A stretch of DNA of 64,000 nt from Bacteriovoracaceae bacterium (lineage in GTDB: Bacteria > Bdellovibrionota > Bacteriovoracia > Bacteriovoracales > Bacteriovoracaceae). Each line of letters starts with the position of its first letter. Position 1 is the stretch's first letter. A program made the position numbers and the translations under genes. Under the pieces are notes generated by a model. It saw nothing but the letters and a program-made list of their open reading frames with translations, was not told where the DNA came from and did no database searches. Where the stretch lies: the NCBI GenBank assembly GCA_019752535.1, contig JAIEMA010000035.1, positions 1-64,000 of the forward strand, read 5' to 3'. This document shows, piece after piece, positions 46,146-53,702 of this stretch.

Positions 46146-46154
46146 AGGTTCGCC

Positions 46155-47378
46155 ATGGAAATTATTCTTTCCGTTAGTATGTTCACTGGCATCATTCTTT
46201 TGTTGGTTGCCATGATCTTAGTTGCTCGCCGCTCGCTGGTTTCAAGCGGTAAAATTGCTGTCAATGTGAATGGTGAAAAAAACATTCAAATTGACGGTGG
46301 CACAAAACTTTTAACTGCTCTTGCTGGTGAAAAGATTTTCCTCTCCTCTGCCTGTGGCGGTGGGGGATCATGCGGTCAGTGTAAGGTTGTAGTTGATAGT
46401 GGAGGTGGAGATATCCTCCCAACGGAGCTCTCTCACATCAATAAGAAGCAAGCCCGCGAAGGCATGCGTCTGGCTTGTCAGGTGACTTGTAAGCAAGACA
46501 TGAAAATTCATGTTCCTGAAGAAGTTTTTGGAATCAAAAAGTGGAAGTGTAAAGTGCGCTCAAATCATAACGTGGCGACTTTCATTAAAGAGTTGGTTCT
46601 TGAGCTTCCTCCGGGGGAAAGTGTTCCTTTCCGTGCCGGTGGATTCATTCAAATTGAGCGTCCTGCTGGACTTGATATCGACTTTAAGAATTTTATTGTT
46701 GAAGAAAAGTTCCGTGAAGATTGGGATAAGTTCAATATTTGGCAGTACAAAAGTAAAGTTGATGAAGAAACAGTTCGCGCTTACTCAATGGCAAGTTACC
46801 CATTAGAGGAAGGCATCATCATGCTTAATGTGCGTATTGCTACGCCACATCCGAAAGCCCCAGCGGGAACTCCTCCTGGAAAAATGTCTTCTTACATCTT
46901 TGATCTGAAGCCAGGCGATGAGTGCATCATCTCAGGTCCATTCGGTGAATTCTTTGCTCGCGATACGAAGAAGGAAATGATTTTCGTGGGCGGCGGTGCA
47001 GGTATGGCGCCAATGCGCTCTCATATCTTTGATCAATTCCGTCGCATCAAGACTGATCGTAAAGTGACTTTCTGGTATGGGGCTCGCTCTGTGCGTGAAA
47101 TGTTCTACGTGAATGATTTTGATATGATTCAAAAAGAGAATCCGAATTTCAAATGGCATGTGGCCCTCTCTGAGCCTCAACCTGGTGATAACTGGAGCGG
47201 ATTTACTGGATTTATTCATAACGTGCTCTTTGAGCAATACTTAAAGAATCATCCTGCTCCAGAAGATTGTGAGTACTATCTCTGTGGTCCACCTATCATG
47301 AACCAATCTGTGATCACGATGCTCTTAAACTTAGGTGTTGAGCGTGAAGATATTATGTTGGATGACTTCGGCGGCTAA
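46155..47378 (+). CDS. nqrF: Na+-translocating NADH:quinone reductase subunit F
   Basis: NADH-oxidising subunit: N-terminal membrane helix (about 4-24), a 2Fe-2S domain with [15 protein letters not shown] and the last cysteine in LACQVTC, then an FAD/NAD reductase. RAYSMASYP binds [14 protein letters not shown] the NADH, and the C-terminus MLDDFGG is typical. Length 407. Confidence 0.97.
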   Translation: MEIILSVSMFTGIILLLVAMILVARRSLVSSGKIAVNVNGEKNIQIDGGTKLLTALAGEKIFLSSACGGGGSCGQCKVVVDSGGGDILPTELSHINKKQAREGMRLACQVTCKQDMKIHVPEEVFGIKKWKCKVRSNHNVATFIKELVLELPPGESVPFRAGGFIQIERPAGLDIDFKNFIVEEKFREDWDKFNIWQYKSKVDEETVRAYSMASYPLEEGIIMLNVRIATPHPKAPAGTPPGKMSSYIFDLKPGDECIISGPFGEFFARDTKKEMIFVGGGAGMAPMRSHIFDQFRRIKTDRKVTFWYGARSVREMFYVNDFDMIQKENPNFKWHVALSEPQPGDNWSGFTGFIHNVLFEQYLKNHPAPEDCEYYLCGPPIMNQSVITMLLNLGVEREDIMLDDFGG

Positions 47379-48418
47379 TGAAAACTTGGTTATTTCTTCT
47401 TTGCACCCTGCCTCTGGCAGGGTGTTTTTTTTCTTCTTCAAAAACTGAGCCTATAGAGTACTCGGGGCTGGCTTTTGGTTCTCACTATAAAGTGAAATAC
47501 ATCTCAGGCCCTACAGTGACTGGACCTCAAGCTCTTAAGGCGGAGACAGAGAAATTATTGAACGATTATAATAATGATTTCTCGGCTTGGAAGAGCGACT
47601 CCTTTCTTTCAAAATTTAATAACTCCCGCTCCACAGAGCCAGTGGCCGCACCTTACTTAGGAAATGAACTGATGGCCGTGGCCGGTGAAGTCTGGCTGGC
47701 ATCAGGTGGCGCCTATGATCCAACAGTCGGGCCACTCGTGAAGCTTTGGGGATTTGGGCCGAAGAAAAATCCGCACATTCCCTCGAAAGCTGAAATCGCT
47801 CAGGTCAAAAAGAAAATCGGATTGGATAAATTTATCGTTGATCCTCTAAAAGGAACCTGGCAGAAGACTCATCCCGAAGTAGAGGTTGATGTGAACTCGA
47901 TTGCTCCTGGACAAGCGGCCGATTTGATTGGACGTCAATTAGAAGCCCGAGGAGTGACTTCCTATTTAATTGATGTCGGCGGGGAGCTTCTGGCCCGTGG
48001 AGAGCGCTCAGAAGGCTCGCCTTGGATGGTTGGGATTGAGAGACCTTCACAGACTTACGGAGAAGCCCTTGTCGCGACGGTGCCGCTCGTTTCGGGCGGA
48101 ATAGCCACGTCGGGCAGCTATCGCAATTTTAAAGATCTTCCAACTGGAAGAATTTCTCATACCTTAGATCCCCGTACTGGGGAGCAGCCCTCACATCGTA
48201 CTGTATCAGTGACTGTCATTGCAGAATCGGCCATGGCCGCGGATGCTTGGGCCACCGCTTTAATGGTTTTGGGTCCGAGTGTTCTAAGTGGTGAAAGTGA
48301 CGTGGCCAAAAATATCCAACGAAGAATGTTAAAAGTTTTGTTGCTGGAAGCGCGTGCTGATGGCACATTTCAAGAATACCTAAACCCTCCTATGCGGGAA
48401 TTGCTGGAGAAGAAATAA
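47378..48418 (+). CDS. apbE: FAD:protein FMN transferase
   Basis: Periplasmic lipoprotein that attaches FMN to NqrB and NqrC threonines. The lipobox LPLAGC places the lipidated cysteine at residue 16. Family motifs include DPTVGPLVKLWGFGP, DVNSIAPGQAADLIG, DVGGELLARG and SHTLDPRTGEQP. The ATG overlaps the nqrF stop by 1 base. Confidence 0.95.
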   Translation: MKTWLFLLCTLPLAGCFFSSSKTEPIEYSGLAFGSHYKVKYISGPTVTGPQALKAETEKLLNDYNNDFSAWKSDSFLSKFNNSRSTEPVAAPYLGNELMAVAGEVWLASGGAYDPTVGPLVKLWGFGPKKNPHIPSKAEIAQVKKKIGLDKFIVDPLKGTWQKTHPEVEVDVNSIAPGQAADLIGRQLEARGVTSYLIDVGGELLARGERSEGSPWMVGIERPSQTYGEALVATVPLVSGGIATSGSYRNFKDLPTGRISHTLDPRTGEQPSHRTVSVTVIAESAMAADAWATALMVLGPSVLSGESDVAKNIQRRMLKVLLLEARADGTFQEYLNPPMRELLEKK

Positions 48419-48624
48419 TGGAAACATTTTGGGCCACTCTTAGCGTGTTTGGAATAGTCATTATTGTCATGTCCGTTGGAGTGCTGTTTAAGCGAACTCC
48501 CATTAAAGGATCATGCGGTGGAATAGCTTCAGTCATGGGTGAGTCGGGGTGTGATCTGTGTGAAATGAAAAACGAATGCCAGATTGAAAAGCGTCCGCTC
48601 TGTGATGATCACGATTGTGACTAG
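48418..48624 (+). CDS. nqrM: Na+-NQR maturation protein
   Basis: Small membrane protein of 68 residues needed for Na+-NQR maturation, probably delivering the NqrDE iron. One helix (about 7-24) is followed by cysteines at 33, 45, 48, 54, 62 and 67; the family motif KGSCGG and CDLC are visible. It ends the nqr operon and overlaps the convergent response regulator by 4 bases. Confidence 0.92.
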   Translation: METFWATLSVFGIVIIVMSVGVLFKRTPIKGSCGGIASVMGESGCDLCEMKNECQIEKRPLCDDHDCD

Positions 48625-49034
48625 TGTTCTAAATCTTCTTCTAATTTAAGAATTTCAGAAACCTTGCTAATGAGCTGCTGTCTTGTAAAGGGCTTGACCA
48701 AGATATGCTTTATTCCTAAATCCACAGATCTAATCACATCATCTTGCTGTAAAAAACCTGATATAAGTAAAATCTTAAGATTATGGAATTTCACACTCTT
48801 TCGTAATGATTCAGCAAACTCTAATCCGAGCTTCCCTGGTAAGACCTGATCAAGAATAAGCAGATCAAATTTTTGATTCTGAAACTTCTGCATGGCCTGA
48901 AGAGTGTTATTAGCGATTACAATCGAATTGAAGGGGCCCATTGTTCCCAAAAACACTCTTAAGAGCTCGCAGATCTTCTCTTCATCATCAATCACAATGA
49001 CATTTATATTTTTGACTGCTTCTTTAACGCTCAT
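48621..49034 (-). CDS. Single-domain response regulator, CheY-like
   Basis: A lone receiver domain of 137 residues. DDEE at about 16-19, phosphoacceptor D62 in LLILDQVLPG, and the switch lysine in HILVKPF are intact. No output domain is present. Its start overlaps the stop of the histidine kinase gene by 4 bases, so that kinase is the likely phosphodonor, or the regulator acts as a phosphate sink. Confidence 0.9.
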   Translation of the reverse strand: MSVKEAVKNINVIVIDDEEKICELLRVFLGTMGPFNSIVIANNTLQAMQKFQNQKFDLLILDQVLPGKLGLEFAESLRKSVKFHNLKILLISGFLQQDDVIRSVDLGIKHILVKPFTRQQLISKVSEILKLEEDLEH

Positions 49035-50563
49035 TTTTTACTCCCCAAGGCGTCTTTAACAGTTCTGACGACTTCGTCTCGGGAGAAAGGTTTAACCAAC
49101 ATGCCTGCAATTTTCATCGATTCTTTATCGCGATTATAGGCATCAGTATTCTTTGAACTCGACATATAGAGAATGGGGGCCCAGTCATTATGCATGCGAA
49201 GTTCTTTCGCTAAATCATGTCCCGTCATCTCTGGCATGTTGAGATCAGTTAAAATCAGATTCACATCCATTTTGCTCATGAATTTAATAGCTTCATGAGG
49301 GCGAGTTGAGGCGATCACGTGATAGCCTTCATCCTCTAGGAAGCGAGAGAGAACGTTGAGGATTTGAGGTTCATTGTCGACAATTAAAATTCTTGGACCT
49401 TGCTTTGAAGAAAGTCCTCTTGAAACTTTATCTCCACGAGTAAAGCTGTACCCCTCAATCGTTGGGAGTCTAACTTTGAAGGTCGCTCCCACCTCACAAG
49501 GTTCAACTTCAATTTGACCTTGATGGGACTCAATGATTTTTTGAGAGATCGAGAGACCAAGACCCGTTCCAAGGCCCACTTTCTTTGTCGTCGTAAAAGG
49601 TTTAAAAAGATTTTCCTTCACGATTTCAGGCAGACCTGGTCCATTATCTTTAACTTTTAAAATAAGTGCGTGATCCTCTGGGCTTCTTAAAAGTTCAATG
49701 GTGACAGTGGGATCTTTGGTTTGAGTTTCCTCTAAAGCGTCGATCGCATTTTTTACAAGATTGATGACCACTTGCTCCATCTTAAGCTTATTCGCTAGTA
49801 CGACAGTATCTTGAGTCCGGAATAGGGTCTCGATGCGAGTGCCAGAGGACTCAATAGGGGATTTAAGCCACTCGAGTGCATTATTAATTGCATCGGAGAG
49901 AGAGCAGAACTCTTTGGTGTCTTCACTTTGCCAAAGGAAGTGCTTCATGTTGCGGATGATATTATGAATCCGATCGATTGATTCACGGATGTCATTGTTG
50001 GCTTTTCTTAAGTCAGGCACAACGGCTTTAGGATCTTCCATTTCAAGAAAGGCATCAATGAGCTCTGAATTCCCGGAGGCGATCGTGAGAGGATTTGAGA
50101 TTTCATGAGAAATGGTCGCCGTCATCTCTCCTAAAGTGGCAAGTTTGTCGGCTTGAATAATTTGGGCATGAGTCGCACGCAATTCTTCAAGCTGCTGGCG
50201 GTATTTATCATAAAGATTTTTCTCAATAGAGAGATCATGAAAAGCCACAGCAATATAGGTTCCATCCTCTAGTGTGATTGGAAACTGGCGCAGGACAACT
50301 TGAGAGCGAAGATCCTTTTCACGAACATGCTGAATTTGTAATTCAGGAGAAACTCTTAGCTCAAGTTTTGTGAAACCTTGATCGAGCCAATTCTCAATAT
50401 CAAAGTCTGCACTCTCAAACAATTGATGAAAATGCTCAATCCCTCTAAGAATGCGCGGAGGCTGTTTGCTGAAAATATTAAAAGCAGGATTAAAATGCAC
50501 AATCTTCTTTTGAAGATTCAAAATAATTAAAGGCTCAAAAATATGGTCATAAAGCGAGAGCAT
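49031..50563 (-). CDS. PAS-containing hybrid histidine kinase with C-terminal receiver
   Basis: Cytoplasmic kinase of 510 residues with no membrane helix. A PAS-like domain (about 1-115) leads to the dimerisation helix with the phospho-histidine H153 in ISHEISNPL, an ATPase domain with N (NLVKNAIDAL), G1 (DNGPGLP) and G2 (GTGLGLS) boxes, and a C-terminal receiver with D440 in LTDLNMPEMTG and the lysine in MLVKPF. It sits in a five-gene signalling operon next to a STAS protein. Confidence 0.93.
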   Translation of the reverse strand: MLSLYDHIFEPLIILNLQKKIVHFNPAFNIFSKQPPRILRGIEHFHQLFESADFDIENWLDQGFTKLELRVSPELQIQHVREKDLRSQVVLRQFPITLEDGTYIAVAFHDLSIEKNLYDKYRQQLEELRATHAQIIQADKLATLGEMTATISHEISNPLTIASGNSELIDAFLEMEDPKAVVPDLRKANNDIRESIDRIHNIIRNMKHFLWQSEDTKEFCSLSDAINNALEWLKSPIESSGTRIETLFRTQDTVVLANKLKMEQVVINLVKNAIDALEETQTKDPTVTIELLRSPEDHALILKVKDNGPGLPEIVKENLFKPFTTTKKVGLGTGLGLSISQKIIESHQGQIEVEPCEVGATFKVRLPTIEGYSFTRGDKVSRGLSSKQGPRILIVDNEPQILNVLSRFLEDEGYHVIASTRPHEAIKFMSKMDVNLILTDLNMPEMTGHDLAKELRMHNDWAPILYMSSSKNTDAYNRDKESMKIAGMLVKPFSRDEVVRTVKDALGSKK

Positions 50564-50566
50564 CTT

Positions 50567-51040
50567 TTAGCCCTGGTTTTTCAAAAAATGAAAATATTGC
50601 TCTTCAAGAGCATCAAACTCCATTCCATCTGCAGAACACAAAGGACAGCTTGCGGCCGGAGCTTTGCGGTTTTTTATTTGAGAAGTATTAAGCAGCAGCT
50701 TTGATTCCTTGTCGCACGATTCGCAGTAGTAAGGGGCATAAAAACTTTCAATCACTGCCCCTTCTCTAAAGAAGCCATGAACCATATTAATCTGTTCAAT
50801 GATAATTTGTGGACATTTGCGATAAGTGATTTTTGAGGCCGCGGGAATTTTACTCATGAAGCTAATCCACTCACGAATACCGCAAGAATTGAGCATTTGG
50901 ACCTGATCAAAATCAAAAATAATTTCTGGTTGAGTAAGTCCTTCTAGGGGAGTGAAGTCAGCATCCTCATCAATTGTTCCGGACAAGAGGACGGTGAGTT
51001 TGCTACCTAAAAGTTGCTTTTCAATTTTTAACTTGCTCAT
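50567..51040 (-). CDS. STAS-domain protein with C-terminal zinc-ribbon
   Basis: The N-terminal about 95 residues have the anti-sigma-antagonist (STAS) strand pattern with NSCG at 51-54; S52 is at the place of the phosphorylated serine of SpoIIAA/RsbV. The C-terminal part has CESC (106-109) and CPLC (132-135), a zinc-ribbon arrangement unusual for STAS proteins. It stands between an RsbW-like ATPase and a histidine kinase. Probable switch protein of a partner-switching module, inferred. Confidence 0.8.
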   Translation of the reverse strand: MSKLKIEKQLLGSKLTVLLSGTIDEDADFTPLEGLTQPEIIFDFDQVQMLNSCGIREWISFMSKIPAASKITYRKCPQIIIEQINMVHGFFREGAVIESFYAPYYCESCDKESKLLLNTSQIKNRKAPAASCPLCSADGMEFDALEEQYFHFLKNQG

Positions 51041-51043
51041 GAA

Positions 51044-51943
51044 CTAAGCCTCTTCAAAAAAATGGAAGGATTTAATTCTTCCTTTAAACTGTTTATAACG
51101 ACGATTCTTTTCAATTAGACAAATAACTTCTGTTCTTGTCCCGGCCTTGCGATTAACGATGAATTGATTGGCCTGAGTGAATGCAAGGTAGAGCCCAAGA
51201 CCAGCTCCACCTTTTTTGTTTTGAACTGTTTTCTCTTTAAAGCTTCTTGCGAGACTCTCAATCACTTTCTCTTTTGAAAGCGATCCAAAGCAATCCATCA
51301 CTGATAAAACAGCACAATGTGAATCAAGCCCAATATTGAGCTGGATCAGTTCACTGCCTTTAAGAAAAACGGGCTCTTTTCGATCAATCGGATAATGAGC
51401 GTGTTCGCGCTTTAATTCTGGCCCATTATAGAGCGCATTAGAAATGAGTTCATTTGAGACTAAGGTGAGATACTCCACTGGAGAATCAAAAAAATCACTC
51501 CAATCCTGAGAAGTTAGTATCTCTTTAATCTTGTCCATTTCTCTTTTTGATTCGGAAAGGCTGAATCCATCTGTCATCGTTCCAGCGTCTAGATATTGTG
51601 AGGCTCCCCACATTTTCTTATTTAAAATTTTCTTTAAATTGAGAGCAGCTTCCCAAGGTGTACGGATGGGATCAAAACCTAACAAATGGGAGAGTTGATG
51701 CTTTTGTATGAACTCAATGTGGGTCGCATCGTCTTGTCGTCCGATCCAGAAGAGTAGCGAGCGAGGAACAACTTTTAACAATTCTTCTATCTCTGGTGCT
51801 CCCTCTTCATCGGCAATCACTAGAGTGTGGTCATCAAGCTCTTGAGGAGATCTCTCCACAGTTAATAAAGGTGCAAGGGCCACACCTAGGTTCAAGGCCA
51901 AGTCATCATGTTTGGTAAAGATTGCTACGCGTGTAGGGATCAC
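51044..51943 (-). CDS. Pseudo-receiver with C-terminal GHKL ATPase, RsbW-like
   Basis: 299 residues. Residues about 1-110 look like a receiver fold without the conserved acidic residues or lysine. The C-terminal part has GHKL boxes: SNELISNALYNG (N box, N164 and N169), VMDCFGSL (G1, D217) and KKGGAGLGLYLAF (G2). This resembles anti-sigma serine kinases such as RsbW/SpoIIAB. No sigma factor is encoded nearby, so the target is unknown. It overlaps the phosphatase gene by 4 bases. Confidence 0.82.
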   Translation of the reverse strand: MIPTRVAIFTKHDDLALNLGVALAPLLTVERSPQELDDHTLVIADEEGAPEIEELLKVVPRSLLFWIGRQDDATHIEFIQKHQLSHLLGFDPIRTPWEAALNLKKILNKKMWGASQYLDAGTMTDGFSLSESKREMDKIKEILTSQDWSDFFDSPVEYLTLVSNELISNALYNGPELKREHAHYPIDRKEPVFLKGSELIQLNIGLDSHCAVLSVMDCFGSLSKEKVIESLARSFKEKTVQNKKGGAGLGLYLAFTQANQFIVNRKAGTRTEVICLIEKNRRYKQFKGRIKSFHFFEEA

Positions 51944-53634
51944 TCAAACCTCGCATAAACCAAAGTCACATCATCTTCATAATCGCTTGATTGATGATGC
52001 ACATTCATAGCAGCAACAACAGTTTCAGGATTTCCATCCATAGAAAGGGATTCAATCAGAGACTTTAAAAAACGACGTTGTCCCCAGGCCTGGCCTTCAG
52101 GGTTGGCAGCTTCCGTGAGCCCGTCCGTATAGAGAACCATCCTAGCATTGGCCGGCAGTTCAACGTAATTCTCACTATATACAGAGCTATAATCTTGTCC
52201 CAGACGTGCTCCGTTCGCCTCTAGGAGTGGGCGTAGATCATCTTTAGTCGCTTCACGATCTTGAGGGGCCACATAGATCAAGGCCGGCTGATGAGAGGCA
52301 TTACAGTACTGAAGACTTCTTGAAGGGGAGTGCCAGGAGGCGACAAAACAAGTCATCTGGATTTGATCTCCAGATGAACAGACAGTTTTATTTAAATATT
52401 GCATTACTCGCGCCGGACTTTGAGCAATGCTTGGATCAAGTTCAAATAAAGATTTCAATCCTTCCTTGCAGGCATTGGCCGTTGCGGTAAGTAGTGCAGC
52501 TGAAACACCATGGCCTGTGGCATCGGCAATCATAATTAAAGTTGTATCTTTTAATTGCACATGACCCCACCAATCTCCTCCGCATTCACTGGCCGGAGCA
52601 TTGAAAGCCTTAAGTTCAAGACCTGGAAGCTTAACACTTGCCGGTGGGAAGAAGGCTTTCTGAACAATCTGTGCCACTTTTAATTCATTTTCAATTCGCG
52701 CTTTCTCTTTCATCTCGCCCATGTAAATCGTAATTTTTTCGGCCATCATGTTAAAAGAATCCGCCAGTGCACCAGCTTCATCATGAGTGCGCGGTTTGAT
52801 TCTTTGCGAGAAGTCACCGCTTCCTACGGCTTGAGTCAGAAGGCCCAATTCTTCAAGCTGTTTCGTTAGTGGCTTTACGGCAAGGATACCAAAGAGAATG
52901 GCGACTCCTAAAATCAGTAAACCGAAAAATAAAGATTTATCGATGAGATAGCCGGCCACTGCAAAAGCTTTCTGGCGAGAGATGCTTGAAGTGAGAATCC
53001 AACCGAGGCTAGGAATTTTCGCATAAGCCACAATAAGATCACTTCCCACTTCTTGGACTCCTTGAGAATTTTTATTCTCAAGAAAACTCCAAAGCCAGTG
53101 ATCCTTTCCCACTAAAGCTGATTTTAATTTTTGTGAAATGAGGATCGACCCATCGTTTGAGTACAACTCCATTTGGAAGGGGCCTGAGTCATTTGCATTA
53201 CTAATCTTGTTCAGATTCACGACTAATCGACGAGAATTCCCATCGAGAATGAGATATCTTTGATCGTTCTGGTTCACCACCTGCCAAGACTTCACCGGAA
53301 AGCCGCTCCAGGAGCCAGAATCAGTTTCTGACTTATAGAGAACATCCTCACCTTGTGAGAGAAAAGTGATCTCTGGAGATTCAAGCGCGAGGCGAGAGAG
53401 ATTGGGAGTTTTTTGAAGCACACTTCTCCAGCCTGAAAGTCGAACCTGCAGACTTGAGGCCTGCTGTTCTGTACGCATGAGAATGGCATCAAAAACGTAA
53501 GCGGCTTTGTCCTGTCGAATCAGAGAGGTCGCAAGCCATAAAAATGTAATAAGTGTTCCTGTAAGCAGGAGCCCGAGAGTGAGTGTAAATTTTAATTTGA
53601 GTGGAAACCTGACCACTCGAATCGACTGCTGCAT
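51940..53634 (-). CDS. Membrane-bound SpoIIE-type serine phosphatase with sensor and HAMP
   Basis: 564 residues: membrane helix (about 16-38), a periplasmic sensor (about 40-230, Cache-like by pattern), a second helix (about 235-252), a HAMP domain (about 253-305), and a PPM/SpoIIE phosphatase. Metal-binding residues are visible at D354 (CGGDWWG), D371 (IADATGHGVSAALL) and YTDGLTEA. It would dephosphorylate the STAS protein in answer to an outside signal. First gene of the five-gene operon. Confidence 0.92.
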   Translation of the reverse strand: MQQSIRVVRFPLKLKFTLTLGLLLTGTLITFLWLATSLIRQDKAAYVFDAILMRTEQQASSLQVRLSGWRSVLQKTPNLSRLALESPEITFLSQGEDVLYKSETDSGSWSGFPVKSWQVVNQNDQRYLILDGNSRRLVVNLNKISNANDSGPFQMELYSNDGSILISQKLKSALVGKDHWLWSFLENKNSQGVQEVGSDLIVAYAKIPSLGWILTSSISRQKAFAVAGYLIDKSLFFGLLILGVAILFGILAVKPLTKQLEELGLLTQAVGSGDFSQRIKPRTHDEAGALADSFNMMAEKITIYMGEMKEKARIENELKVAQIVQKAFFPPASVKLPGLELKAFNAPASECGGDWWGHVQLKDTTLIMIADATGHGVSAALLTATANACKEGLKSLFELDPSIAQSPARVMQYLNKTVCSSGDQIQMTCFVASWHSPSRSLQYCNASHQPALIYVAPQDREATKDDLRPLLEANGARLGQDYSSVYSENYVELPANARMVLYTDGLTEAANPEGQAWGQRRFLKSLIESLSMDGNPETVVAAMNVHHQSSDYEDDVTLVYARFE

Positions 53635-53702
53635 TACTGCTCTCTTAAAAGAATATTGTTCCCTCTCACGTTATCACGTCACTCTGATAGAATAAAAGGG
53701 CA

